Positions 42,434 through 53,100 of a stretch of 64,000 nt of DNA are shown here, piece after piece. Under the pieces are notes generated by a model. The model saw only the letters and a list, made by a program, of their open reading frames with translations. It ran no database searches and was not told where the DNA came from. Position 1 is the first letter of the stretch. Each line of letters starts with the position of its first letter. A program made the position numbers and the translations under genes. Source of the DNA: Hyphomicrobiales bacterium (GTDB taxonomy: Bacteria; Pseudomonadota; Alphaproteobacteria; Rhizobiales; Rhizobiaceae); contig UBXG01000002.1 in the NCBI GenBank assembly GCA_900469475.1, forward strand, positions 470,760 to 534,759, given 5' to 3'.

Positions 42434-43447
42434 ATGTCGAATGAGAAGCTGAATATCGCCGTCCTCCTGCCCTGCTACAATGAAGCCGCAACGATCGGCG
42501 AGGTCGTGCGCGGTTTCCGCAAGGCGCTGCCGCAGGCCGCGATCTATGTTTACGACAATAATTCGACGGACGGCACCGCGCTGCATGCCATACTTGCCGG
42601 CGCGACCGTCGTGCGCGAGCGCCGGCAGGGCAAGGGGCATGTGGTGCGCCGCATGTTCGCCGATATCGAAGCCGACATCTACCTGATGGCCGACGGCGAC
42701 GGCACCTATGCGCCCGAGGACGGAGAAGAGCTGATCCGCACGCTGCTGACCGAGGGATCCGACATGGTGGTCGGCACCCGCCGCAACGTTCGCAACGACG
42801 CAGGCCGGCAGGGCCATGCCTTCGGCAACCGCATTTTCAACTGGCTCTATCGCAGCATCTTCGGCGCCGATTTCACCGATATATTTTCCGGCTACCGCTG
42901 CTTCTCGCGCCGTTTCGTCAAGAGCTTTCCTGCCGTGTCAGGCGGTTTCGAGATCGAGACGGAAATGTCGGTTCATGCCTCCAGGCTGAAGCTGCCCGTC
43001 AGCGAGCTGGAACTCGATTACGGTCGGCGGCCGGAAGGCTCGCATTCGAAGCTTTCCACCTTCCGCGACGGTGGCAAGATCCTCTGGATGTTCGCCATGC
43101 TGATGAAGGAAACGCGGCCTTTCGCCTTCTTCGGCATCCTGAGCGCCGTTGCTATGGAGCTGAGCATAGGCTTCTCCATCCCGGTCTTCATCGAGTATTT
43201 CGAAACCGGACAGGTCTTGCGCATGCCGAGTTGGATGCTCTCCCTGGCGCTGACAATGATCGCCTTCATGCTGTTCACAGCCGGTATCATCCTCGATTCC
43301 GTGGCGCGCGCCCGCGCCGAACAGTTGCGCATTCACTATATGAGCCTGCCCAGGCCCTCCTCGCGCGAAAGCGAAGATGACAGGGCGGTTTACATGGCTG
43401 AGATCGACAAGCCGGCAAGCCGGAAGAAAAGGGCCAAGGCTGCATGA
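42434..43447 (+). CDS. GT2 polyprenyl-phosphate glycosyltransferase (GtrB-like)
   Basis: A 337-residue membrane-anchored family 2 glycosyltransferase. The GT-A fold begins IAVLLPCYNEAATIGEVV, with D41 in VYDNNSTDGTA and the metal-binding D87-G-D89 in LMADGDGTYAPED. Two C-terminal membrane helices (near 225-250 and 270-290) place it with dolichol/bactoprenyl-phosphate sugar transferases. It probably loads a sugar onto undecaprenyl phosphate. gtrA overlaps it by four bases (ATGA), supporting a joint function. Confidence 0.85.
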   Translation: MSNEKLNIAVLLPCYNEAATIGEVVRGFRKALPQAAIYVYDNNSTDGTALHAILAGATVVRERRQGKGHVVRRMFADIEADIYLMADGDGTYAPEDGEELIRTLLTEGSDMVVGTRRNVRNDAGRQGHAFGNRIFNWLYRSIFGADFTDIFSGYRCFSRRFVKSFPAVSGGFEIETEMSVHASRLKLPVSELELDYGRRPEGSHSKLSTFRDGGKILWMFAMLMKETRPFAFFGILSAVAMELSIGFSIPVFIEYFETGQVLRMPSWMLSLALTMIAFMLFTAGIILDSVARARAEQLRIHYMSLPRPSSRESEDDRAVYMAEIDKPASRKKRAKAA

Positions 43448-43830
43448 AGAAGCTCTTTCGCTTCCTGATCGCTGGCGGTGTCGGCTTCGTGGTCGATGCT
43501 GGCGTGCTGCATCTGTTGCTATGGTTCACGCCCTTCGGCCCCTTCGTCGGCCGCGCCATATCGATCCCGAGCGCGCTGCTTGCCACTTGGGTACTCAACC
43601 GCAACTTCACCTTCGGCCGATCCGACCGCTCGCTTGCGGCGGAGGGCTTCCGCTACGGCTCGGTCGGGCTGACCTCGGCTCTGCTGAACTACGCCCTTTT
43701 CAGCTCGCTGCTGATGACCGAACCGTCATTGCGGCCGATCATCGCGCTGACGCTGGCATCGACGGCGGCAACGGCATTCAGCTTCTTCGGCTATTCGCGC
43801 TTCGTCTTCCGTCACCGGCAAAATTCCTGA
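43444..43830 (+). CDS. GtrA-family membrane protein (lipid-linked sugar flippase)
   Basis: A 128-residue protein with four membrane helices, the standard GtrA fold: FLIAGGVGFVVDAGVLHLLL at the N-terminus, then RFTFGRS-like NRNFTFGRSD, and the ending GYSRFVFRH typical of the family. GtrA proteins are thought to flip polyprenyl-phosphate sugars across the inner membrane. The start overlaps the GT2 stop. The stop lies at the edge of a mosaic repeat. Confidence 0.87.
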   Translation: MKKLFRFLIAGGVGFVVDAGVLHLLLWFTPFGPFVGRAISIPSALLATWVLNRNFTFGRSDRSLAAEGFRYGSVGLTSALLNYALFSSLLMTEPSLRPIIALTLASTAATAFSFFGYSRFVFRHRQNS

Positions 43831-43882
43831 AGCAATTCCAGGAAAAGTGTGCAGCGGTTTTCCGTCCTGAATTGCGTCGCAC
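43828..43882 (+). repeat. rhizobial mosaic repeat after gtrA
   Basis: TGAAGCAATTCCA then ggaaaagtgtgcagcggttttccgtcc and tgaattgcg. It matches the copy at 18887 over about 45 bases with few differences, and it begins at the gtrA stop codon. Confidence 0.8.
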
Positions 43883-43896
43883 GATAAGGAACGCCC

Positions 43897-44883
43897 TCAG
43901 ACCGGCTCCCAGCCATCCTTTTCGCTGGCGCGGTAGATGGCGTCGATGACCTTCTGGTTGAGCTTCGAGCTTTCCAGCGACACGATCTCTGCGCCTTGAC
44001 CGAGCGCGGCAGAAGCGAAAGCTTCAGCCTCGCGCCTGTACTGGCGGCTGTCGGGGAAACGGAAAACCTGCGATTCCGAATGGCCGCGATTGGTCAGCTC
44101 CAGCTCTTCAGCACCATAGCGATCGGCATTGAAGGGAGACTTCACCTCGATGAAACCCTCGGTGCCATGGAAGACCATGACCTGACGGTTCGCCATCTGC
44201 GTCGAGATATAGAAGGTCAGTTCGAAGTCGCCGAAGTCTGCCTTGACACTGGAATAGATGTCGGTGCCGAATTCCGGGTCGCGCTCAGTGACGGCCTGAA
44301 TGCGCAGGGGTTCGCGACCGGTGACGAAACGGGTGCTGATCGTCGGGTAGACACCGATGTCAGGCAGGCCGCCGCCGCCGAGCGCAGGGATATTGCGCAT
44401 GTTGCCGGCGTCGCGGTTGAAATAGGTGAAGGCGCCCTGGATGTGGCGCAGGCGGCCAATGGCGCCATCGGCGAGCAGCGAGCGAACCTTCCGCCAGACC
44501 GGCGCATAGGTAACCATATAGGCTTCCGTCACCAGCACCTTGTTGCGGTCGCGGGCGGCGATCAGGCTGTCGATTTCATCCGCCTTGAGGGCGATCGGCT
44601 TTTCGCAGAGCACGTGCTTGCCGGCATCGGCTGCCTTGATCGTCCATTCGACGTGCTGAGAAGTCGGCAACGGGATATAGACGGCGTCGATCGCATCGGA
44701 GGCGAGCATCTCCTCATAGGAGCCAAAAGCATGCGGCACGGAGAAGCGGTCGGCCATCTGCCGAGCACGGGCGAGATCGCGGCTGGCAATGGCAGTCACG
44801 ACGCAGTTTTCCGCATCCTGGATGGCCGGCACCACCAGATCGCGACCGATCTTGGCCGTCGACAGAATTCCGAAACGCAGCAT
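43897..44883 (-). CDS. Gfo/Idh/MocA family oxidoreductase
   Basis: A 328-residue NAD(P)-dependent sugar/inositol dehydrogenase-like protein. The Rossmann start is [20 protein letters not shown], and the family EKP signature appears in [10 protein letters not shown], with the catalytic Lys. The [14 protein letters not shown] block is also typical. I chose the ATG at 44883 with aaggagagag upstream. The substrate is unknown; glucose-fructose oxidoreductase and inositol dehydrogenase relatives act on cyclic sugars. Confidence 0.9.
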   Translation of the reverse strand: MLRFGILSTAKIGRDLVVPAIQDAENCVVTAIASRDLARARQMADRFSVPHAFGSYEEMLASDAIDAVYIPLPTSQHVEWTIKAADAGKHVLCEKPIALKADEIDSLIAARDRNKVLVTEAYMVTYAPVWRKVRSLLADGAIGRLRHIQGAFTYFNRDAGNMRNIPALGGGGLPDIGVYPTISTRFVTGREPLRIQAVTERDPEFGTDIYSSVKADFGDFELTFYISTQMANRQVMVFHGTEGFIEVKSPFNADRYGAEELELTNRGHSESQVFRFPDSRQYRREAEAFASAALGQGAEIVSLESSKLNQKVIDAIYRASEKDGWEPV

Positions 44884-45155
44884 GATCTCTCTCCTTAAGC
44901 ATCGCATTCCAGACGCTGGCCGCGCCACAGGAACCGGTAAAATCGAAAATCAGAGCTGACGACTCGACGCCGCAGCAGCGGCGCTGACCTTAAGCGGCGG
45001 TCGCAACGGGCGCAACGCTGTTCGGCTAAGTGTCTTTCGCCCATAAATAAAGAAATCGTTAGTGGTCTTTGTCGGCAAAGGTCGTTAGCCTGCACTGTCC
45101 CTTCGCGCCGGCGCCTGCTCGCCGAGCTGCCCCTCAAGTGATTTGGAGTGATATC

Positions 45156-46106
45156 ATGGACATGCGCAAGCTTGGACGAACCGATCTGTTTGTCGCCCCC
45201 ATCGTTTTCGGCGGAAATGTCTTCGGCTGGACGGCCGATGAGAAAACCTCCTACGCACTGCTCGACGCCTTCTTCGATGCCGGCTTCAACACGATCGACA
45301 CGGCCGATGTCTATTCCCGCTGGGTTCCCGGCAACAAGGGCGGCGATTCCGAGGAGATCATCGGCAGGTGGCTGAAGCAGGGCCACGTTTCACGCGACAA
45401 GGCCATCATCATCACCAAGGTCGGATCGGAGATGGGGCCGGGCAAGAAGGGCCTCAAGGCCGACTATATCATCGAGGCGGCCGAGGCCTCGCTGAAGCGG
45501 CTGCAGACCGATCACATCGACCTTTACCTATCGCACTGGCCGGACCCAGAGACGCCGCATGAGGAATCGCTCGCCGCCTATGCCAAGCTGAAGGAACAGG
45601 GCAAGATCCGCCACGTCGGCTGCTCGAACCTCGATGCGACGCAGCTCCAGGCTTCGCTCGATGCTGCCGCCAAGACCGGCCTGCCGCGCTACGACGTGCT
45701 GCAGCCCGAATATAATCTTTATGCCCGCGACAGCTTCGAGGGACCGCTGGCGGATCTCTGCGTCAGGGAAGACATCGGCGTCATCACCTATTTCAGCCTC
45801 GCAGCCGGCTTCCTGACCGGCAAGTACCGCACCAAGGCCGATACCGAGGGACGGGCACGCGAAAACCGGGTTGCCGCCTATCTCGACGACAAGGGCCTGC
45901 GGATTCTCGCAGCGCTCGACAAGGTCGCGGCCGAAACCAGCGCGAAGCCCGCCGAAATCGCGCTTGCCTGGCTCTTGCGCAAGCGTGGCGTTACCGCCCC
46001 GATCGCCAGCGCGACCAGCCTCAGCCAACTCGACGCGCTCATCAATTCGGCGAAGCTCTCGCTTTCCGATGACGCCATGCGCCTGCTCGACGAAGCCGGC
46101 AAGTAA
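45156..46106 (+). CDS. aldo/keto reductase
   Basis: A 316-residue TIM-barrel NADPH-dependent reductase. The catalytic tetrad is readable: Asp in NTIDTADVY with the Tyr directly after it, Lys in IIITKVGSEMG, and His in LYLSHWPDPE. I chose the ATG at 45156 with ttggagtg upstream; another ATG lies two codons later. Substrates are probably sugar or small carbonyl compounds. A GNAT gene follows after 14 bases and may share its transcript. The 272-base gap upstream shows nothing I can support. Confidence 0.9.
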   Translation: MDMRKLGRTDLFVAPIVFGGNVFGWTADEKTSYALLDAFFDAGFNTIDTADVYSRWVPGNKGGDSEEIIGRWLKQGHVSRDKAIIITKVGSEMGPGKKGLKADYIIEAAEASLKRLQTDHIDLYLSHWPDPETPHEESLAAYAKLKEQGKIRHVGCSNLDATQLQASLDAAAKTGLPRYDVLQPEYNLYARDSFEGPLADLCVREDIGVITYFSLAAGFLTGKYRTKADTEGRARENRVAAYLDDKGLRILAALDKVAAETSAKPAEIALAWLLRKRGVTAPIASATSLSQLDALINSAKLSLSDDAMRLLDEAGK

Positions 46107-46120
46107 ACGGAGCTTGGCCG

Positions 46121-46564
46121 ATGACCGTGACGATTCGAGACGCCAAACCCGAGGATGAAACGCGCTGGCGCGCGCTTTGGGATGGCTATCTGGCCTTCTA
46201 CGGCGTCACCGTCACTCCCGACATTACCGATGCGACATGGCGCCGGGTCTTCGATCCGGCGTCGGCGATCTTCATGCGCGTGGCCGAAGTCGATGGCGAG
46301 GTGAAGGGCTTTACCCTCAGCCTCACGCATGAGGGCACCTGGGTGCGCGCACCCGACTGCTATCTGGAAGACCTGTTCGTCGATGAAAGCGCCAGAGGCC
46401 ACGGCGTCGGCCGGGCGCTGCTCGACGATCTCGTCGCGCTGTGCAAGAAAAACGGCTGGGCACGGCTTTACTGGCACACAGAAGAAGGCAATGTGACCGC
46501 CCGCAAGCTCTATGACAGCTACGTTAAGAGCGACGGGCATATTCGCTATCGCATCAGCTTCTAA
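46121..46564 (+). CDS. GNAT family N-acetyltransferase
   Basis: A 147-residue acetyltransferase. The acetyl-CoA pyrophosphate loop is LFVDESARGHGVGRALLDDL (RxxGxG/A form), followed by GWARLYWHTEEGNVTARKLYDSY, the usual end of the fold. The acceptor amine is unknown. Its last 11 bases overlap the convergent M15-like gene. Confidence 0.88.
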   Translation: MTVTIRDAKPEDETRWRALWDGYLAFYGVTVTPDITDATWRRVFDPASAIFMRVAEVDGEVKGFTLSLTHEGTWVRAPDCYLEDLFVDESARGHGVGRALLDDLVALCKKNGWARLYWHTEEGNVTARKLYDSYVKSDGHIRYRISF

Positions 46565-47171
46565 GTTTGGGAAAGCCCTCATAATGGGCGGAATGGCCGC
46601 CCTCCCAGTTCGCCATGCCCGGCTTGGTCAACATGCCGCGGGGGCTGACAAAGCTCTGGATGGTCCGCTTGGGCCGCTCGTGCCACTGGATGTTGAAGGC
46701 CCAGAGCTTCGGGAAGAAGCAGAGCGATGCATAGGGCAGATGGTCGTGGATCCACCAGGCGAGCTTCTGCCAATCGCCTTCGTGGCCGTGATGATCGATC
46801 AGCCACGGCACGACGATGCAGACGGCCGCGCCCATGCAGCCGTCGAGATCGCGCATATCCCAGATGTGGTGCGCAGCGGTGTGGGGATTGGTCGAGCAGT
46901 TCAGCCCATTCCTGTTGCCGAAGGCGTTGACCTCGGGCGAGCGATAGCCGGAGCGGATATGTAGCCGGCCAAAGGTCGCTTCCAACGGTTCCAGCAACTC
47001 CTCGCAAAGCCGGCGTCCGGCCTCGATCGCCAGATCGGGATCCTCCGGAATATTGGGGATGCGATAGAAATCCGATATTTCCGAATGCAGGAAATCGCGA
47101 AAGAAGAAGTTCTTCGACAGCCTGACACGGCCGAGATCCTCAAGCCCCTTCATCGACCCCGGTTTTCTCAT
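46554..47171 (-). CDS. M15-like (D-alanyl-D-alanine carboxypeptidase fold) conserved protein
   Basis: A 205-residue protein without signal peptide. The central block LHIRSGYRSPEVNAFG, then NPHTAAHHIWDMRD, parallels the SGYRSP...H...AAD zinc motif of M15 peptidases, with the His-x3-His-His and Asp in roughly the expected places. The rest, including WWIHDHLPYASLCFFPKLWAFNIQWHERP, is not typical of secreted carboxypeptidases. Enzyme activity is plausible but unproven. An internal Met at residue 7 could be the start. Confidence 0.6.
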   Translation of the reverse strand: MRKPGSMKGLEDLGRVRLSKNFFFRDFLHSEISDFYRIPNIPEDPDLAIEAGRRLCEELLEPLEATFGRLHIRSGYRSPEVNAFGNRNGLNCSTNPHTAAHHIWDMRDLDGCMGAAVCIVVPWLIDHHGHEGDWQKLAWWIHDHLPYASLCFFPKLWAFNIQWHERPKRTIQSFVSPRGMLTKPGMANWEGGHSAHYEGFPKLRS

Positions 47172-47336
47172 CGCTTGAAAATCCTCCTCGCCATCCCTGC
47201 ATTTCAGCCGACTTTAAACCGGATCGCCACCCGAATCCGTCAGCAACGGGAACAATTCGACCCGCGCCGACTTTCGTAAGGGCCGCTGACTGCGGCAAGC
47301 CCTTGAAAATCGGGTTCCCGAATATGGAGAGAAACA

Positions 47337-47831
47337 ATGCCGAAGGAAAAAACGCTGGAAGATCTTTTCTACGACACGCTGAAAGACATCTACTATGCCG
47401 AAAGGCAGATCGTGCGGGCATTGCCCAAGATGGCGCGCGAGGCACAATCGCCGGATCTGAAGGCCGGCTTCGAAAAGCATCTGCAGGAAACCGAAGGCCA
47501 TGTCGAACGCCTGCAGCAGATTTTCGACCTGATTGGCAAGCGCGCCCAGGGCAAGACCTGCGAAGCCATCCAGGGGATCATTGCCGAAGGCGAGGAGATC
47601 ATCGAGGAATTCAAGGGAACGCCGGCTCTCGATGCCGGATTGATATCGGCGGCGCAGGCCGTCGAGCACTATGAGATCGCCCGCTACGGAACGTTGCGCA
47701 CCTGGGCGAACACGCTCGGCCAGAAGAAGGTGGTCGAACTGCTCGACCAGACGCTCCAGGAAGAGGGAAATGCCGACAAGAACCTCTCGAAGCTGGCGAT
47801 GACCGCAGCCAATCAGAAGGCCGCAGCCTGA
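47337..47831 (+). CDS. YciE/YciF-family ferritin-like protein (DUF892)
   Basis: A 164-residue four-helix ferritin-like protein. The metal-binding Glu/His pattern is visible in DIYYAERQIVRALPKM, HLQETEGHVERLQQIF, AVEHYEIARYGTLRTWA and LLDQTLQEEGNADKNL. YciF-type proteins are stress-induced (osmotic and oxidative) and may bind di-iron or manganese. ggagag precedes the ATG. A strong GC hairpin follows the stop. Confidence 0.9.
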   Translation: MPKEKTLEDLFYDTLKDIYYAERQIVRALPKMAREAQSPDLKAGFEKHLQETEGHVERLQQIFDLIGKRAQGKTCEAIQGIIAEGEEIIEEFKGTPALDAGLISAAQAVEHYEIARYGTLRTWANTLGQKKVVELLDQTLQEEGNADKNLSKLAMTAANQKAAA

Positions 47832-47856
47832 CATCGCTTGCCTGCCCCCCAAGGAT

Positions 47857-47887
47857 GGGGCGGCGGACCGGTCCCCACCGCCGCCCC
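47857..47887. terminator. GC-rich hairpin between yciF-like and LysR genes
   Basis: GGGGCGGCGG and CCGCCGCCCC form a perfect 10-bp stem around an 11-base loop, exactly between two convergent stop codons. No T-tract follows, so it may be a transcript-end barrier rather than a standard terminator. Confidence 0.5.
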
Positions 47888-48781
47888 TCACGGTCCCGTA
47901 TATTTGAAGAAGTCGATGAAGGCCCTGAGCGCCGGGCGCATTTGACGGCGGCTCGGATAGTAGATGCAGAAGCCGGGATAGGGCGGGCACCAATCCTCGA
48001 GTACGCGGACGAGCTTGCCCTCGGCCAGTTCCTGCTGCACGCGGATATCGAACAGATAAGCAAGGCCGGCACCGTTAACGGCCGCCAGAACCCCGAGCCT
48101 ATCCTCGATGACGATCAGTGGGCCATCGACGGCAACGACGAGCTCGTGGCCATCCTTCTCGAATTCCCAGCGATAGATCGAGCCATCGGTGAACCGCCGC
48201 TTGATACAGCGGTGATGGACGAGATCACGCGGATGCAGCGGCTTCGCATGCTTCTCGAAATAGGCCGGCGACCCGGCAATGACGGTGCGGATATCAGGCG
48301 AGACCTTCACCGCGATCATGTCGCCTTCGATGCTCTCCGCCAGCCGGATGCCGGCATCATAGCCCTCCTTGACGATATTGCTGAAGCCGTCCTCGTTGGC
48401 GATCTCCAGGGTGATGTCTGGGTAGGTATTGAGGAAGTCACCCAGCCTTGGCGCCATGAGAAGATCGGAAGCAAAGCGCGGGGCAGTGATGCGCAGCGTC
48501 CCCGCCGGGCGGCCACGGGTCGCAAGCGTATCCTCCAGCGCAATATCGATTTCCTCCAGAGCAGGCGCCAGCCTTTGAAGCAGCGCCTGACCTTCCTCGG
48601 TCGGCAATACGCTGCGCGTGGTACGGGCAAGCAGCCGCACGCCGAGGCTTTCCTCGAGGCTGGACACGGCATGGCTGACCGCAGACGGCGCGATCGACAG
48701 TTCCTTGCCGGCAGCGCGGAAGCTGCGATGGGCGGCGACGGCGGCAAAAACCGCGAGTTGGGAGAGCTGTGTCCGATTCAT
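47888..48781 (-). CDS. LysR-family transcriptional regulator
   Basis: A 297-residue LysR protein: winged helix QLAVFAAVAAHRSFRAAGKELSIAPSAVSHAVSSLE, then the effector domain. It sits divergent to an aldo/keto reductase gene 130 bases away, the common arrangement in which the regulator activates the neighbour. The inducer is not predictable. Confidence 0.9.
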   Translation of the reverse strand: MNRTQLSQLAVFAAVAAHRSFRAAGKELSIAPSAVSHAVSSLEESLGVRLLARTTRSVLPTEEGQALLQRLAPALEEIDIALEDTLATRGRPAGTLRITAPRFASDLLMAPRLGDFLNTYPDITLEIANEDGFSNIVKEGYDAGIRLAESIEGDMIAVKVSPDIRTVIAGSPAYFEKHAKPLHPRDLVHHRCIKRRFTDGSIYRWEFEKDGHELVVAVDGPLIVIEDRLGVLAAVNGAGLAYLFDIRVQQELAEGKLVRVLEDWCPPYPGFCIYYPSRRQMRPALRAFIDFFKYTGP

Positions 48782-48816
48782 TGATCTAAATTATAGAACA
48801 GCCTGTAAGAATTTGC

Positions 48817-48832
48817 ATGGATTTTCATCCAT
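48817..48832. promoter_or_regulatory. inverted repeat between LysR and aldo/keto reductase genes
   Basis: ATGGAT-TTTC-ATCCAT is a perfect 6-bp dyad with a 4-base centre, roughly 35 bases upstream of lysR and 80 bases upstream of the reductase gene. It is the best candidate for the LysR recognition site. Confidence 0.4.
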
Positions 48833-48910
48833 TATCCAGAGCCCTACCTTGAGCTCGCAGGCAGAGGACACAAACCCTGCCGCTCCCATACGTCTCAAGA
48901 GGAACACACC

Positions 48911-49906
<996 letters not shown>

Positions 49907-49936
49907 CAAATGGGCCGTCTCTTCCGCCCAAGCGAC

Positions 49937-49965
49937 GACATCGGCCGTAAAGGCCGGTGTCATTT
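49937..49965 (+). terminator. intrinsic terminator of the aldo/keto reductase gene
   Basis: GACATCGGCC and GGCCGGTGTC pair over 10 bases with one G-T wobble around GTAAA, followed by ATTTT. Confidence 0.7.
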
Positions 49966-50097
49966 TGGGACCGAAAAGAAAAATGAAGCATCCTCAAGGG
50001 AATGGCCGAACATGCAAATCGCCTGAATTGCAGGCTTTTTCAAACTCCTAAGTTGATCGTCGTGGACGCGAAGCTCATTCAGAAGCTCGACGCTCGG

Positions 50098-50126
50098 TTG
50101 ACAAACAGGCCCGAAATTTGAAGATT
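50098..50126 (+). promoter_or_regulatory. possible promoter of the macroglobulin operon
   Basis: TTGACA (50098-50103), a 17-base spacer, then AAGATT (50121-50126). The -35 is consensus and the -10 is weak. It lies 36 bases before the A2M start codon, behind the upstream terminator. No gene is seen in 49907-50161. Confidence 0.4.
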
Positions 50127-50161
50127 GCCGCCATCAAAAACGGGCAGCGTGGGGAGGACTT

Positions 50162-53100
50162 ATGTCTAGGCGCGCGTTTATCGGCTTCTCTGCTTTTCTT
50201 CTCGCCACTTTCGCATCTCTGACCCCTTCGCTGACGGCTGACGTCAAGCGCCAGGTGGTTACCACGAAGGATGGCGATTACTTCGGCTTCGATCTGCGCA
50301 CAGAGCAGAATGTGACGCTGGATCAGTGCTCCGCGTCCTGCATCGGCGACAAGTCCTGCAAGGCCTTCACCTACAATCCCAAGGTGAAGTGGTGCTTCAT
50401 GAAGTCGGACTTCAACCAGCTCAATAGTTTTCCCGGCGCAATCGCCGGCAAGATCGTCGAGACGGCGGCCACCAGCGAGCCGGATATCGGCGCGGCCCCT
50501 GCCCTTTCATTCCTTTCCGACAATTTCGTCCAGAGCGCGCGTGATGCAAAGAACACGCTGACGCTCGGCAACGAGCTGAAGGGCCAGGGCGTTGAAAGCC
50601 TTATTGCGCTCGGCCGCATCGAACTGACCTCGGGCAATGTCAACGATGCGCTGAACGCCTTCCAGGGCGCGCTCTCGCTCAATCCCGACAACGGTGATCT
50701 GTGGATCGAGATGGCGCGCGCCGCCAATACGATCACGAACGACACGTCTGTCGCTACGCGCGCCGCCTATGCCGCGCTCAACGGCTACCAGCTGACCCGC
50801 ACGACGAGCAGCCGCGCCGAGGCGCTCGCCGTTCTCGCCGAGGCTCTGAAGAATGCGCAGAACTATCGCCCCGCGCTCAGCGCCTACAAGGCAAGTCTCA
50901 ATCTCGTCAGTTCGGCCGCGGTCCAGGCAGCCTATAACGATCTTCTGGCCCGTCAGGGCTTCCGTGTCACGGGCAATACGCTCGACAACGACAATGCTTC
51001 GCCGCGCGCCTGTGTGCAGTTCTCCGAAAAGCTGGTGAAGAGCGGCGTCGACTATACCCCCTTCGTCACCCTCAATGGGGCAGCACCAAAGGGCGTCGAC
51101 GCCAAGGACAACCAGATCTGCGTCGAAGGGCTGGAATTCGGCCAGCACTACCGCATTTCGCTGCGCGCCGGCCTGCCCTCCTCGGTGGATGAAAACCTCG
51201 CCTCGCAGGTCAATGTCGATATCTACGTCAAGGATCGCACGGCTTCGCTGCGCTTCACGGGCGACAATTTCGTCCTGCCTTCGACCGCGCGCCGCGGCAT
51301 CCCGATCATTTCGGTTAACGCCAACACGGCCAATCTCAAGCTCTACCGCATCGGCGACCGCAATATCGCGCAGCTCCTGAACAATTCGCAGTTCCTGACG
51401 CAGGTGGACAGTTACAGCGCCCAGACCATCCAGGATACCAATGGCGAACTGGTCTGGCAGGGCTCCATCGAGATCAAGCAGGAACTCAACAAGGAAGTCG
51501 CAACCAGCTTCCCTGTGGACGAGGCGCTGCCGAAGCGCAAACCCGGCGTCTATGTGCTGACGGCGGTTGCGCCCGAGAGCGGCGGCCATGAATGGGACCC
51601 GCAGGCGACACAATGGTTCGTCGTTTCCGACATCGGCGTCACCACCTATGCCGGCACCGACGGGCTGAATGTCTTTGCCCGCTCGCTCGGCAGCGCAAAG
51701 CCGCTGGCCGGCATCCAGCTGCAGCTGCTCGCCAAGAACAATGAAATCCTTGGTACCGCCAAGACCGATGACAATGGCCGCGCCGTCTTCAGCGCCGGCC
51801 TGATGCGCGGCACGGCGGGCATGACGCCGGCCGTCATCACCGCCCAAAACGGCGATCAGGATTATGTCTTCCTCGACATGACCCGCGCCGGCTTCGATCT
51901 TTCCGACCGCGGCGTTGCCGGTAGAACCGCACCGGGCGCGATCGACCTTTTGACCTGGACGGAACGCGGCATATACCGTGCCGGCGAGACGGTGCATGCT
52001 TCCGCCCTTGCCCGCGACGTCAGCTCGACGGCGGTGGAAAGCCTGCCGCTCACCTTCGTCTTCCTGCGCCCGGATGGCGTCGAGGATCGCCGCATCGTCA
52101 CCGATGGCGGCAAGCTCGGCGGCTATAATGTCGATCTGCCGCTGCAGCAGACCTCGATGCGCGGCACCTGGACGATGAATATCTACACCGACCCGAAAGG
52201 CTCCTCCATCGGCTCGCAGACCTTCCTCGTCGACGATTTCGTGCCGGATCGCATCGAATTCGACATGAAGAGCGACGCCAAGGAGATCGAAGTCGGCCAG
52301 CCGACGCCGGTTAATGTCGATGGACGCTATCTCTATGGCGCGCCGGCCGCCGGCCTCAACCTCGAAGGCGAAGTGACGCTGAAGCCGACGCGCCAGAGCG
52401 ATGCCTTCAAGGGCTATCAGTTCGGCCTCGCCGACGAAGGTGCCGGCAAGGCAAACGCAAATAATGACGATGACGACAGCAGCAGCGGCGATAGCAAGGC
52501 CGAGAGCACGCAGGTGCCGCTCGAAGACCTACAGGCGCTGGACGAGAACGGTAAGACGACCTTCAACGTCACGATCAACGACACGCCTTCGACCACGCAG
52601 CTGCTGAACGCCAATATTACGGTGCGCATGCAGGAAGCCGGCGGTCGCGCTGTCGAGCGCTCGCTGACGCTGCCCGTCAAGGCGGATGGCCCACGCATCG
52701 GCATCAAGCCGGAATTCGACGGCGATCTCGGTGAAAATTCCGTCGGCAACTTCCATGTCATCGTTGTCGATGCCAATGGCCAGAAGCAGGCCATGCAGGG
52801 CCTGACCTGGAAGCTGCTGAGCGTCGAGCGCAATTATCAATGGTATCGCGACGGCAGCAGCTGGAAGTTCGAGCCTATCATGTCCACCAAGCAGGTGGCG
52901 GTCGGCACGGTCAACGCCACGACGGACGGTGCGGCGATTTCCATGCCGGTCACCTGGGGTCGCTACCGCCTCGAAGTCTCCACCGCCGATGCGAACGGCC
53001 CGGAATCGAGCGTCGAGTTCAATGCCGGCTGGTATATCGCCTCCACCTCGACGGAAACGCCGGATGCGCTGGAGATCGCACTCGACAAGGAAAGCTACCA

